A DNA stretch of 64,000 nt from the NCBI RefSeq assembly GCF_003054705.1, contig NZ_QAYX01000023.1, positions 558,001-622,000 of the forward strand, given 5' to 3'. The position numbers were made by a program, and so were the translations under genes. The notes under the pieces are model-generated. The model did no database searches. It was not told the DNA's origin and was given only the letters and a program-made list of their open reading frames with translations. Shown here piece after piece: positions 52,695-61,447 of this stretch (the stretch's first letter is position 1; each line of letters starts with the position of its first letter). This DNA comes from Opitutus sp. ER46. GTDB lineage: Bacteria > Verrucomicrobiota > Verrucomicrobiia > Opitutales > Opitutaceae.

Positions 52695-53822
52695 TTAGGC
52701 GACGGCCGCGGCGAGGGGCGCGTGGTTGACCGGCGCGGCTAACGCCGCCGATTCCGGCGCCGTGGCTTCGGCGCCGCGGCGCGGCCAGGCGTCGACGATC
52801 TGGCGAATGGTGTCTTCGAGCGACTGGGTGATGTCCCAGGCGGGATAGTGCGCCCGCATCTTCCGCAGGTCGCTGTAGTAGCAAATGTGGTCCCCGGCGC
52901 GGGCCTGCTCGACGTACGTGTACACCTGCGGCTTGCCGGAGAACTTCTCCGCGAGCTTGAACGCCTCGAGCACGGAGCAGGCGTTACCCTTGCCTCCCCC
53001 CAGGTTGTACACCTCGCCGGCACGCGGCGCGGCGACGAAGGCCGCCATGAAGCGCGCAACATCGAGGGAGTGGATGTTGTCGCGCACCTGCTTCCCTTTG
53101 TAACCGAAGAGCCGATACTCGCGGCCCTCGAGGTTGCATTTCACGAGGTAGCTGAGGAAACCGTGCAGCTCGACCCCCGTGTGGTTGGGACCGGTGAGAC
53201 AGCCGCCGCGCAGGGCGCAGGTCGGCAGATTGAAATAGCGGCCGTACTCCTGGACCATCACGTCGGCGGCGACCTTGGACGCGCCGAAGAGCGAGTGCTT
53301 CGACTGGTCGATCGTGAACGTCTCCGGAATGCCGTGCTCGAAATGCGGGTCGGCGTAGTCCCAGCGGGTCTCGAGCTCCTGCAGCGCGATGCGGTTGGGG
53401 GCGTCGCCATATACCTTGTTCGTGCTCATGTGCACGAAGGGCGACTCCGGGCACGCCTGGCGCGCCGCTTCGAGCAGGTTCAGCGTGCCGACCGCATTGG
53501 TGTCGAAATCGTCGAACGGGATGGCCGCGGCGCGATCGTGGCTCGGCTGGGCCGCGGTGTGCACGATGGCGGCCGGCTTCAGCCGCCGCACGAGGTCCAG
53601 CACGCCAGCGCGATCACGGATATCGAGTTCGTGATGCTGGAAGCCGCGGAGGTCGCGGGCGAGCCGCCGCTGGTTCCAGCGCGTGTCGCCCTGCGGGCCG
53701 AAGAAGGTCGCGCGCTGGTTGTTGTCGATGCCGTGGACCGTGTAGCCGAGTTCGCGGGCGAAGTAAGTGCACACTTCGGACCCGATCAGGCCCGAAGAGC
53801 CGGTGACGAGAAGGGTTTTCAT
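52695..53822 (-). CDS. NAD-dependent sugar epimerase (CDP-paratose 2-epimerase-like)
   Basis: 375-residue extended short-chain dehydrogenase: [12 protein letters not shown] nucleotide site, [23 protein letters not shown] (a hallmark of the CDP-paratose/tyvelose epimerase group), [21 protein letters not shown] and [25 protein letters not shown]. The catalytic Tyr-x3-Lys position reads [12 protein letters not shown], with Phe where Tyr is expected. A Pro/Ala-rich tail of about 30 residues ends the protein. It probably supplies a nucleotide sugar for the GT2 encoded downstream. Confidence 0.9.
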   Translation of the reverse strand: MKTLLVTGSSGLIGSEVCTYFARELGYTVHGIDNNQRATFFGPQGDTRWNQRRLARDLRGFQHHELDIRDRAGVLDLVRRLKPAAIVHTAAQPSHDRAAAIPFDDFDTNAVGTLNLLEAARQACPESPFVHMSTNKVYGDAPNRIALQELETRWDYADPHFEHGIPETFTIDQSKHSLFGASKVAADVMVQEYGRYFNLPTCALRGGCLTGPNHTGVELHGFLSYLVKCNLEGREYRLFGYKGKQVRDNIHSLDVARFMAAFVAAPRAGEVYNLGGGKGNACSVLEAFKLAEKFSGKPQVYTYVEQARAGDHICYYSDLRKMRAHYPAWDITQSLEDTIRQIVDAWPRRGAEATAPESAALAAPVNHAPLAAAVA

Positions 53823-54007
53823 GCGGGAGAGGGAACGCGACTCGGACCAGGGGTGGATGCGGCGTGGGGCCGCGGCCCGAGGTGCGCGACGAGAGTGTGC
53901 CGGATCGCGGCACGCCGAGGAACGGGGCGCGAACCCCATCCGAAGGTGGCGCTACGGCGGAGTTGGAAGGGCGGCAGGTTCGCGACGCGCATGCGCGCGG
54001 GTGCGGC

Positions 54008-55939
54008 TCACGGGCGCGGCCCCATCGCGTCGGAGCGCGGGGTGAACAAGAGGGGCAGACCGAAGCGGACGGGGGCGTCAGGTTTCGGCGCGGGCGGCGG
54101 CGGGTCGGACGGTGCGGCGGTCGTGTTCCAGAACACCCCCTGGCTCGGATTCTCGTAGGTGCCGCTGGCGGTCGTGTGCGTTCGCACCGCGCGCACCATG
54201 TACGTGGCGCCGGTCGCGGGCGTGCGGTCGATGAACTGCGTGGTGGTAACGGCCTGCGCGCTGACGCGCGCGTAGGGGCCTTCGGCGGCGGCCGCGCGGT
54301 ACACGACGTACGCCATGCCCCCGGCTTCGGCGTCGGGCGAGGCGTTCCAGGCGAGTTGCACGGTGCCGTTCTGCCACGAGCCGGTCAGGCCGCTGATGGG
54401 CGCGGTGTATTCGAGGCGCAGCGTGGGGTCGCCGAGCCACGCAATGTGCACGCCGCGGCGGTACGCGTTGGCCGGGCTGTAGTAGAGCGTCGTGTTGTTC
54501 TGCGTGAGCCGGATGCCCTCGGCGAGGGGCTGGCCGAGGCCGAGCGGGTGGAGGATGAAGCTGGGCCGGCCCGACCACGCTGCGCCGAGGCCGCCGTTCG
54601 GCGCGGCGAGCGTGGCGCGGAGGAGGTTGTCTGGTTGCTGCCACTCGAGGAAGTAGCTGCCGAAAAGGAGATAGAAACCGGCGCGCGCGCGGGCGACGTC
54701 CGCGCTGGTGGCGGACTTGAACTCGCCCTGGAGGCCGAGGCTCGCGACTGCGGAATTGCCGCCGCCGCCGCTGCCAAAGGCCCACGCCGGCGCGTTTTGC
54801 TGCAGGAGCGTGATCCAGCGCTCTTGGTCCGCCGCGGCGTCCTCGGTGTTCGCCAGGAAGATGTTCTCCGCGCCGAACATCGCGGAGAAGGCGCGATACG
54901 CCCCTGCGGCGGGGACGCGCCCCCGGTCGAGCCCGACGCGGTCGCCGATCAGGGCGCGGCGGTCGAAGCGCAGGGCGGCGTGGCGAAAGGCGTGGTCCTT
55001 GTCCAGGTAGCGCGCGGTGAGCGGCACCTCGTCGAGTCCGGCGCCGATGCCGCCGAGCTCCGCAAAGTCGATGCGGCCGACGGCCAGCTCGATGTCGGAG
55101 GGAATCTCGTCGCCCTCGAAGACGCCGTTGCGATCGGCGTCGACCCAGTTGCCGTCGACATCGCCGTAGTAGGCGTCGGTCGGCATCGCGCGGTCCTCGT
55201 GGAAGTCGGGCGCGTAGTTGCCGGCCTTCGCGATGGGCACGCGACCGAGGAGGACAACGGCGCCCGAGCTCGCACCCACGGAACGGATCCGGTCGCGGAC
55301 ACTGGCGGGCGTGTCGTTGCGGTTCACGTTCACCTGGGTGACGAGCCAGCCGTCGCCGACGAGGTCGCTGCGGAGCCGCTGCACGCGGTCGGTGAGGTCG
55401 TCGGCAATCGTCTGCTCAACCACGAGGATCACGCGTCCGCGCTGGTCGGAGAAGGGGACGTTGATGCCGCTGAGCAGATAGCCGTAGGCGGCGTGGTCCC
55501 AGTCCGGCACGGCCGGATCGGCGAACACGCGGACAAGCTGGTACTCGTAGGCGACGCCGGGCTGGACGTTGGCGTCGGTCCAGGTCGTCTGGCCCGCGGA
55601 CACCGACTGCGGCGAACCCCACGCCGCCTCGCCGGGTGCCTTGCGCGCGATGGTGTACGAGGGCACGTAGCCGTTGCGCCCCGGGGTGGTGTCCTCGACC
55701 CACGAGAGCGTGATGCGGGCGGGAGAGGTGCTGACGGTCGCGTGGGCCTGGACAGCGTAGTTCCAAGTGGCATCGGCTGCCTGCGCCGGGAATGTGCCCG
55801 ACAGCAGGCAGCCGATGCCCCAATAACAGACCTCCCGCCAAAAGGGGGTGGCGCGGGACAAGGCCGGCGCGCGTCGACAGTGCGACGCGGAGCGAGGGGC
55901 CGGCGAGGAAAGGCGCGCGCGATCGGGAGAGAAAATCAT
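54008..55939 (-). CDS. Secreted protein with FN3 domains around a gingipain-like (C25-like) core
   Basis: 643-residue exported protein. A long N-region and signal (to about 57, ending LSGTFPAQAAD) is followed by a first fibronectin-III-like domain (about 60-150, ARITLSWVEDTTPGRNGYVPSYTIARKAPGE). The core (about 165-500) has VILVVEQTIADDLTDRVQRL, SSGAVVLLGRVPIAKAG and YYGDVDGNWVDADRNGVFEGDEIP (calcium-loop-like) then IELAVGRIDF, reminiscent of C25 peptidases. A second FN3 domain (about 515-610) and a Pro-rich tail end the protein. I see no convincing catalytic His-Gly plus Ser-Cys dyad. It lies just downstream of the GH9 gene, so it may be a binding or cell-surface accessory. Confidence 0.65.
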   Translation of the reverse strand: MIFSPDRARLSSPAPRSASHCRRAPALSRATPFWREVCYWGIGCLLSGTFPAQAADATWNYAVQAHATVSTSPARITLSWVEDTTPGRNGYVPSYTIARKAPGEAAWGSPQSVSAGQTTWTDANVQPGVAYEYQLVRVFADPAVPDWDHAAYGYLLSGINVPFSDQRGRVILVVEQTIADDLTDRVQRLRSDLVGDGWLVTQVNVNRNDTPASVRDRIRSVGASSGAVVLLGRVPIAKAGNYAPDFHEDRAMPTDAYYGDVDGNWVDADRNGVFEGDEIPSDIELAVGRIDFAELGGIGAGLDEVPLTARYLDKDHAFRHAALRFDRRALIGDRVGLDRGRVPAAGAYRAFSAMFGAENIFLANTEDAAADQERWITLLQQNAPAWAFGSGGGGNSAVASLGLQGEFKSATSADVARARAGFYLLFGSYFLEWQQPDNLLRATLAAPNGGLGAAWSGRPSFILHPLGLGQPLAEGIRLTQNNTTLYYSPANAYRRGVHIAWLGDPTLRLEYTAPISGLTGSWQNGTVQLAWNASPDAEAGGMAYVVYRAAAAEGPYARVSAQAVTTTQFIDRTPATGATYMVRAVRTHTTASGTYENPSQGVFWNTTAAPSDPPPPAPKPDAPVRFGLPLLFTPRSDAMGPRP

Positions 55940-56064
55940 GGGCACAGGTGTCGCGCGCGATCCTACCCGGGTTCTCCCCGCGCCAGAATGGGTTGCGTGC
56001 CCGAAGCAAGGCCGGGCCGCGACCCCAGCGGGCGCGGTCGATCGGAGGAGAGGGCGTCGGCGGC

Positions 56065-59000
56065 TCAGCGCTTCGCGTCGGGCGGCGCGGGCGGCGTCCG
56101 CTTGCCGGCGGCGTCCCAACGCACGCGCCCGCCGTGCAGGCGGAAGGTCATGCCCTTGAGGGTGCGGCCTTCGAGCGCGACGGCCTTGGCAGGCACGTCG
56201 AGTCGGACCCAGCGGCCGGCTGGCGGCACGGGGCCCATGGGCCACTGGCCGGGCGTGTTCGCCTTGCCCCACGGGATGAGATTCGGGCCCCAGTACGCGC
56301 GGTGCTCGAACGAACCGTCGTTCCACTCGAGCATGATGGTTTTCGGCGGGTGCTTCGGATCGATGAACATCCAGGCGAAGAGCACGTCGCCGGGATCGAC
56401 TTCCAGCCGCGTCTCGGCCTCGTCGAACCCGTGTTCGTGAATCGCCGGCGCGAGGGCCGACTCGTGCTGGGGTGTGGTGCTGTGCGCGGCAGCGAGCTCC
56501 GGCGGTTTGCTGGCGGGCTTGATCCAGCCCCAGTTGTCACCGCCCTGGGCGGAGGGGCGGGCGCCGCGGGGGAGCGCGCCGTTGATCCAGTACACGACGG
56601 GGGCGGTGGCGCGAAACTCATGCCGCGCGACGACGCGCCGGCCGTCGGGGAGCGCGGCCTCGGCCTCGACCCATTGTGCGCCGGTCTCAGTCGGGGCGAA
56701 GGTGAACGTGGGCCCGAACGCCGGCTGCTGGTCGCGAGCCTCCCAGACGATGCGGGCGGCGCCGAGATCGAGCGCGCCCGCCTCGAGCCGGAAGGTCAGC
56801 GGAGCGCCGACGGCGACGGTGCCGGCGGCGCCGATGATGCGCGCAGGCGTCGGGCGCCACGCCTGGGTGCGCGCCGGGGTTTGCGCGGCCCAGAATGCGA
56901 GTGAGGCGAGGCTGCGCGCCTGGTTGGTGACGACAAACTCGGTGGAGAGGTTGTAGGCGTCGGACCACCGATCGTAGAGCGGGTAGATCGGCCCCGCGCC
57001 GCTGTCGCGCGGCCAGCTTTCATCGGCGAGTTGGGCGCGGTACAGGCCGCTGTAGTGGTACTCCGACTGCACCGCGCCGAGCGGAATGCCGCTCGGGGGC
57101 AGCGCGCGGTCGTCGGTCTGCGCGAACTGGTGCACGATCTCGTGCTGCCGGCGTATCCCGAGTCCGGTGACGAACACCCGGTTCACGGGATTGGCGCCGA
57201 GCTCGTAGTTCAGGTTGGCGAGGACCCCGGCGAGGTAAGCCGGGCGCGCCTGCAGTTGGTAGGCGACGGTCAGGTCGAACGCCTCGTCGCTGGCGAAGAA
57301 CCAGCCGGCGCGACCGATGCGCTTCGAGGCCTCGGGAAAGCTCACGCCGTAGGCGCTCTGCTGGGAGGCACGGAGGACATCGTCGCCCGCGCGGCGCAGC
57401 TCGAGTTCGCAGCGGGCAAGATAGTTCGCATCGACCTGGTTGCGGGCGAGCCGGCCGTTGCGGGGGGCGAAGGCATAGCTGCGCAGGGCGTTGCCGTAGG
57501 CGAATGAGGCGCGGCGCCAGCCGTACTGGCGGGTGGCGGGATCCCCCGGGTTGGGAAACCACTCGAAGAGGCGACGCTCGTAGGCGCGGTTGCCGGTGGC
57601 GACGAAGAGCTCGGCGGCGGCCCAGGCAAGTTCGTCGTCGTGCTGGAAGCTGTCGCCGTAGTGCGTGAGCCGCTGGTAGGCGTCGGCTTTGCCGTGCTGC
57701 GAGAGCGCGCGCTCGAGAAACGCCCAGCCGCGCGTGGCTTGGGCAAGATAGCGCTGCGCGACGTCGGGATAGTGCCGCTTGAACGCCGGTGAACCCGCGC
57801 ACTGCGCAAGCGCCGCGACGGCCGCGGCCGTGGCCGCCGTGGTCTTCGGCCACACCACCTGCGGGTCACCCCGATCGGGCGGCACGTCGTTCTCGTAGCG
57901 GCGGTCGCGCGGGTACACCAGGAAGTAGAACCCGCCGTCGTCATCCTGGAGCTTCGCTAGGTAGTCGGCCTCCCATTTGGCCTCCTGCAGAAGGTCGCTG
58001 ATCCCGTCGCCGCTCTCGGGAATGCCGAGATTGTCCAGGGCGGCGACGCCGGGGAACGAGTCGACGGCGAACACGAGCGCGTGGATCAACGTGGCGCTGT
58101 TGATCGTGTACTTGCTGTAGTCGCCGGCGTCGTGATGCCCCCCGGAGACGTCCACCTTGCCCTGTCGCACGAACGGATACAGGAGGTCCGACGCGCGGTG
58201 GATCTGCTGCTCGGGGCGCTCGGGTTGGCCGGCGTCCTTGTAGAGATCGGCGATGATTCCCCAGGTTTTGGCGAACGCGTCGACCGGCAGCGGCACGTCG
58301 GCCGGAGCGGTGTGGCACGCGGCGTGGGCGAACCGCGTGAACGGCGGACCTTCGTCGCAGCCGCAGCGCTGGTGGTAAAGGCCGAGTGCGTACGCGCGCG
58401 CGACGCCCAGGAGTTCGCCGTCGCCGATTCGGAACGGCAGGGAGGCGCCGAGCCCGGCGACGGCGAGTTGGTAGGTGCCCGCGCGATCGAACGCGCTGAA
58501 GTCCGCCTCGTAAACGGCCTGGTAAGGCTGGGGCACGACGGCGAACCCCTGTTCGCGCCGCCGGCGGAGCTCGCCGTGATGCACGCGCTCGCCGGTGCGT
58601 GCGTCGAGCAGGTCGAAACCTGCCTCGGCCGGGATCGGCAGTTCACCGCCTGTGCCGAGATAGTACCCGACAAAGGCGACCTTGGGCTGGCCGCGCTCGT
58701 AGCCTTCCTGGTTGACGTGCAGCGCCGGGCTGTAGCGGCGCGGCTCGGATCGGGTGTGGAAAACCTTGCTCGCTGGCCACAGCGGGCTGTTTGCGTGCGA
58801 GAGGCGAACCTCCTGGTTGTCTGACACCGGCGCGCTGAGCTGCGCGATGAGGTGCGTCGCGACCCGCAGATCGCGGCGCTTGATCGGCGCGTAGAGCACG
58901 CGGCGCTTGAAGCTGAGACCGGTGACCGTAACGGGCTGGCCGGCGACGGAGACTTTGAAGTCCGCGGCGCGGAACGTCGCCTCTAGCGGGAGCGGCGGAT

Positions 59001-59190
59001 CATCGGGGCCGGGCGCGGAAATCACCACCAGTTCCAGGAGTGTCGGCGAGAGGAGGCGCAGCGTCGCGTCGCCTGGCGCGGGCAGCCGCGGGCTCGCTTC
59101 GTCGATGGGCGCCGCGCCGACGGATCGCGGCAGCGCCAGCAGCAGCGTCAGCGCGACGAGCCGGGAGACGAAACGCAACGGCGGAGGCAT
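56065..59190 (-). CDS. Family 9 endoglucanase with N-terminal Ig-like domain and extra C-terminal module
   Basis: Secreted GH9 cellulase of 1041 residues. Signal peptide: MPPPLRFVSRLVALTLLLALPRSVGA. Two beta modules follow, the second the usual cellulase-N Ig domain (about 153-255, SPALHVNQEGYERGQPKVAFVG). The catalytic domain includes VDVSGGHHDAGDYSKY with catalytic Asp354/Asp357, GIPESGDGISDLLQEAKWEADYLAKLQ, NYELGANPVNRVFVTGLG, and STEFVVTNQAR with Glu751 at the likely acid. A short Ig-like part (about 785-860) precedes a C-terminal module (about 865-1035: VYWINGALPRGARPSAQGG, IMLEWNDGSFEHRAYWGPN) of a type seen in Planctomycetes and Verrucomicrobia secreted proteins. The paralogue at 61448 lacks this module. 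Confidence 0.93.
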   Translation of the reverse strand: MPPPLRFVSRLVALTLLLALPRSVGAAPIDEASPRLPAPGDATLRLLSPTLLELVVISAPGPDDPPLPLEATFRAADFKVSVAGQPVTVTGLSFKRRVLYAPIKRRDLRVATHLIAQLSAPVSDNQEVRLSHANSPLWPASKVFHTRSEPRRYSPALHVNQEGYERGQPKVAFVGYYLGTGGELPIPAEAGFDLLDARTGERVHHGELRRRREQGFAVVPQPYQAVYEADFSAFDRAGTYQLAVAGLGASLPFRIGDGELLGVARAYALGLYHQRCGCDEGPPFTRFAHAACHTAPADVPLPVDAFAKTWGIIADLYKDAGQPERPEQQIHRASDLLYPFVRQGKVDVSGGHHDAGDYSKYTINSATLIHALVFAVDSFPGVAALDNLGIPESGDGISDLLQEAKWEADYLAKLQDDDGGFYFLVYPRDRRYENDVPPDRGDPQVVWPKTTAATAAAVAALAQCAGSPAFKRHYPDVAQRYLAQATRGWAFLERALSQHGKADAYQRLTHYGDSFQHDDELAWAAAELFVATGNRAYERRLFEWFPNPGDPATRQYGWRRASFAYGNALRSYAFAPRNGRLARNQVDANYLARCELELRRAGDDVLRASQQSAYGVSFPEASKRIGRAGWFFASDEAFDLTVAYQLQARPAYLAGVLANLNYELGANPVNRVFVTGLGIRRQHEIVHQFAQTDDRALPPSGIPLGAVQSEYHYSGLYRAQLADESWPRDSGAGPIYPLYDRWSDAYNLSTEFVVTNQARSLASLAFWAAQTPARTQAWRPTPARIIGAAGTVAVGAPLTFRLEAGALDLGAARIVWEARDQQPAFGPTFTFAPTETGAQWVEAEAALPDGRRVVARHEFRATAPVVYWINGALPRGARPSAQGGDNWGWIKPASKPPELAAAHSTTPQHESALAPAIHEHGFDEAETRLEVDPGDVLFAWMFIDPKHPPKTIMLEWNDGSFEHRAYWGPNLIPWGKANTPGQWPMGPVPPAGRWVRLDVPAKAVALEGRTLKGMTFRLHGGRVRWDAAGKRTPPAPPDAKR

Positions 59191-59275
59191 GTTGGCTCGC
59201 AATCACACCAAGCGGCGTCCGCTCCCGGAAGGAGGTCCACACCCCATTCCCGGGTGGGTGGCGCCACCCCGGAAG

Positions 59276-59441
59276 TGTCACGTATTACGTGACAGTCGCC
59301 GGACGCGTCTCGGGCGGAAAGTGTCACGTAATACGTGACACTGGCGGCGGGCGTACGAGGGAAAGGCCGCGAAAAGTGTCACGCAATACGTGACACTTCG
59401 GCGGGGGAACGGCGGCGGGAGGTGTCACGCAATACGTGACA
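59276..59441. repeat. Array of four 19-bp palindromes (TGTCACGYA-T/A-TACGTGACA)
   Basis: Copies at 59276-59294 (TGTCACGTATTACGTGACA), 59322-59340, 59377-59395 and 59423-59441. The first two are perfect 9+1+9 palindromes; the last two carry C in place of T at position 8, which breaks one pair. Starts are spaced 46, 55 and 46 bases, with G-rich spacers of 27, 36 and 27 bases that are similar in composition but not identical. The last two copies fall in the 3' end of the membrane-protein gene. Confidence 0.95.
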
Positions 59442-61016
59442 GTGGCGCGGGGCGCGGGTGGCGGTAGCGAGCAGCACGGTGCCGGCGAGGGCGAGTAGCC
59501 AGCCGAGGCGCGCGACGGCGAACACGATGCGGGCGACGGGTCGCGGCGGCTCCTCGGGTGCGAGAATTGAGCGCGGGAGGACCGCGGCCATCGCCGGATC
59601 CGCGAGCAGCGCCGCGAACGCGGTGGGATCACGCTCGAGGATCGGGAGCTGCCAGTTCGTGTTTTCCGGCAGCGTGGCGAGGTCGCGGCTCGGGAAGAAC
59701 GCGCGCACGGCAGGGACCCACTCGCGCTCCTTGCCGTGGGCAAGTTGGATGGCGGTGGCGCCCATGGTGGCGAGGTAACCGGGCACGATGAGTGCGGCCC
59801 AGAGGACCAGCCAGCGGCGCAGGCGCGGCGCGGAGCGGGCGAGGAATACGGCGGCGGCCATGGCGGTGAAGCCGAAGAGGGCGACGACGTCGAGGAAGCG
59901 CGTCTGCACGAGGATCTCGGTCGAGCGCGCGACGGCGGACGCACCCTGCAGGAGGAGGGCGAGGAGCCCGACGACGACGATGCCAATGGCGGCGCTAGGG
60001 AGCCGGCGCGTTCGGGCGATGCGGGCGGCGAGGAGCAGCAGCGGTGTGGTGAGGAGCAGCGCGAGGAGAACGTGGAGCGTGACGTGGAGCGCGGGATGCG
60101 CCTGGAGCGTGCGGGCGGCGGCGAGGACGAGACTCTGTTCGGCGCTGGGAAGGCGCAGGACGAACCCAGGCACGAGACGGGCGGTTTCGGGCAGGTGAGC
60201 GACGATGAGGAGGAAGTTGCTGTACGGCCACGCCAGCAGCTTGGCCAAGGTGAACGCCTGATCGCCCGGTGGGCCGAGTGGCGCGGCGTGGGCGGCACGG
60301 AGAGCGGCGCCACCGGCGGCGAGCGCGAGCGCAACCAGGCCGTAGCCGACCGCAGCGCGCGCGGGCCAGAGGCGGAACACGCCGGCGAGCAGCGCGACGA
60401 GTGCGAGGGTGGCGGCGACGACGGGGCCGGCACCAAGCGTGAACGGAGCCGCGGCGGCGAGGGCAAGGGCGAGCCAGCGCCGGCCGGCCACGACGGCGCA
60501 GAGCGCGCCGGCGGCGGTGAGAAGAAAGAAGTCGAACTGCGACTGGAACGCCCAGAGCAGGTTGCGGTAGCCAAAGGGGAAGGCGAACAGCGCGGCGAGC
60601 AGGGTGCCGAGGGCGAAACGGGTGCGATCGAGTGCGCCCGCGAGGAGGTGGATGAAGCCGGTGGCAGCGGCGCCGAAGATCACCGTCTTCGCAATCATGA
60701 CCAACTTGGGGTCCCAGGCGCCGTTGACGGTGAACCAGAAGATTTCCCAGAGCCGGGTGGCAACGATGCGGTGGTCGCCGTTGTGAGCCTCGAACAACGC
60801 GGCGAGCGAGAACGTGCCGTGAGCCCAGGCGGAGAGCACCTCGCGTCCGGTGGCTTCCCACTCGTCGACCAGCGCGATGCTCGCGCCCAGGCGTTCGACG
60901 AGAAAACAGCGGACGCCGACGACGAACAGGAAACAGCCGAGAAGGAAACGCCGCCAGCGGGCGGCGTCGTGCGGCGAGCGAACGGGAAAGAGCGAGGAGG
61001 ATGGGCGCACGGGCAA
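59379..61016 (-). CDS. Multi-helix membrane protein of unknown function
   Basis: 545-residue integral membrane protein with about 11-12 helices. The N-terminal third has VRCFLVERLGASIALVDEWEATGREVLSAWAHG and ALFEAHNGDHRIVATRLWEIFWFTVNG, a pattern of GT-C-like glycosyltransferase-related proteins whose first extracytoplasmic loop carries acidic residues. The C-terminal soluble piece is about 75 residues. The last 25 residues (from CHVLRDTSRRR) are encoded by the palindrome array, so the natural end has probably been replaced by repeat sequence. It is the only gene between the two GH9 genes. Function unknown. Confidence 0.75.
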   Translation of the reverse strand: MPVRPSSSLFPVRSPHDAARWRRFLLGCFLFVVGVRCFLVERLGASIALVDEWEATGREVLSAWAHGTFSLAALFEAHNGDHRIVATRLWEIFWFTVNGAWDPKLVMIAKTVIFGAAATGFIHLLAGALDRTRFALGTLLAALFAFPFGYRNLLWAFQSQFDFFLLTAAGALCAVVAGRRWLALALAAAAPFTLGAGPVVAATLALVALLAGVFRLWPARAAVGYGLVALALAAGGAALRAAHAAPLGPPGDQAFTLAKLLAWPYSNFLLIVAHLPETARLVPGFVLRLPSAEQSLVLAAARTLQAHPALHVTLHVLLALLLTTPLLLLAARIARTRRLPSAAIGIVVVGLLALLLQGASAVARSTEILVQTRFLDVVALFGFTAMAAAVFLARSAPRLRRWLVLWAALIVPGYLATMGATAIQLAHGKEREWVPAVRAFFPSRDLATLPENTNWQLPILERDPTAFAALLADPAMAAVLPRSILAPEEPPRPVARIVFAVARLGWLLALAGTVLLATATRAPRHCHVLRDTSRRRSPAEVSRIA

Positions 61017-61178
61017 CGGGGGCCGGGGGGAGCAGCGTCACTCTAGCGTGTGGACGAGTGGGGCGAAGGTGGGTGAATACCGTAGCGCCGCGCGGACGCG
61101 GCGCGGACGCGCCGCTGTTTAAGGTTTCAAGGTTTAAGGTTTAACGTTCGGACCGACGGCGGGGGGGACCACCGGCGG

Positions 61179-61271
61179 TCTTTCTCTTTCTCTCCCACGT
61201 CTGCCGGTCGCGGGGTCCGCGACTGGCAGGGGCTTTTGAGAGAAAGAGGAAGAGTATGAGTAAGAGAAAGA
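61179..61271. repeat. Second polypyrimidine/polypurine element, opposite orientation
   Basis: The purine arm 61238-61271 (GAGAGAAAGAGGAAGAG...) is, as reverse complement, 32 of 34 identical to the left arm of the element at 51096. Here the other arm is shortened to 16 bases (61179-61194). The core has a near-perfect GC dyad at 61202-61228 (TGCCGGTCGCGG ... CCGCGACTGGCA). The 13-mer GTCCGCGACTGGC in that dyad recurs just outside the 51-kb element. Confidence 0.85.
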
Positions 61272-61406
61272 GGTGGGGCGGGTGCAGACGGCAAAGCGCC
61301 GGGTGGCTTCGATAACCACCCGGCGCCGATGCTATGTTCGGTAGCGGTAGTGCGACCGCTCCGAAAGTTGATGCTTGCCTGGATGCCTTGCTGGGAAAGG
61401 AAAGGG

Positions 61407-61436
61407 GCCGGCGACGGGCGCACCCGCGCCGCCGGC
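61407..61436 (-). terminator. Possible terminator of the second GH9 gene
   Basis: GC-rich hairpin with 7-bp outer stem GCCGGCG/CGCCGGC and an inner GGGCG/CGCCC-type pairing, 12 bases after the GH9 stop. On the minus strand it is followed by CCCCTTTCCTTTCC, a pyrimidine stretch but not a true T-run, so efficiency is uncertain. Confidence 0.4.
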
Positions 61437-61447
61437 CGCGGCGATGA

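Larger units (their letters stand above)
61017..61447. other. Intergenic region with repeats between two minus-strand genes
   Basis: No gene is seen in these 431 bases. From left to right it holds a GCGCGGACGC direct repeat (about 61087-61110), short GGTTTAA-type tandem units (about 61118-61145), an inverted polypyrimidine/polypurine element (61179-61271), and a GC-rich hairpin after the GH9 stop. Confidence 0.75.

Noticed and set aside
53864-56440. Plus-strand frame of 858 codons
   Set aside because: Antisense to the FN3/C25-like gene; composition is Gly/Arg/Val-rich without domains.
59276-59441. CRISPR array
   Set aside because: Only four repeats, each a 19-bp palindrome, spacers of 27, 36 and 27 bases with shared G-rich composition, no cas gene in the window.
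59276-59441. parS sites
   Set aside because: The bacterial parS consensus is TGTTTCACGTGAAACA; these copies share only the CACGT-like core, and parA is 48 kb away.
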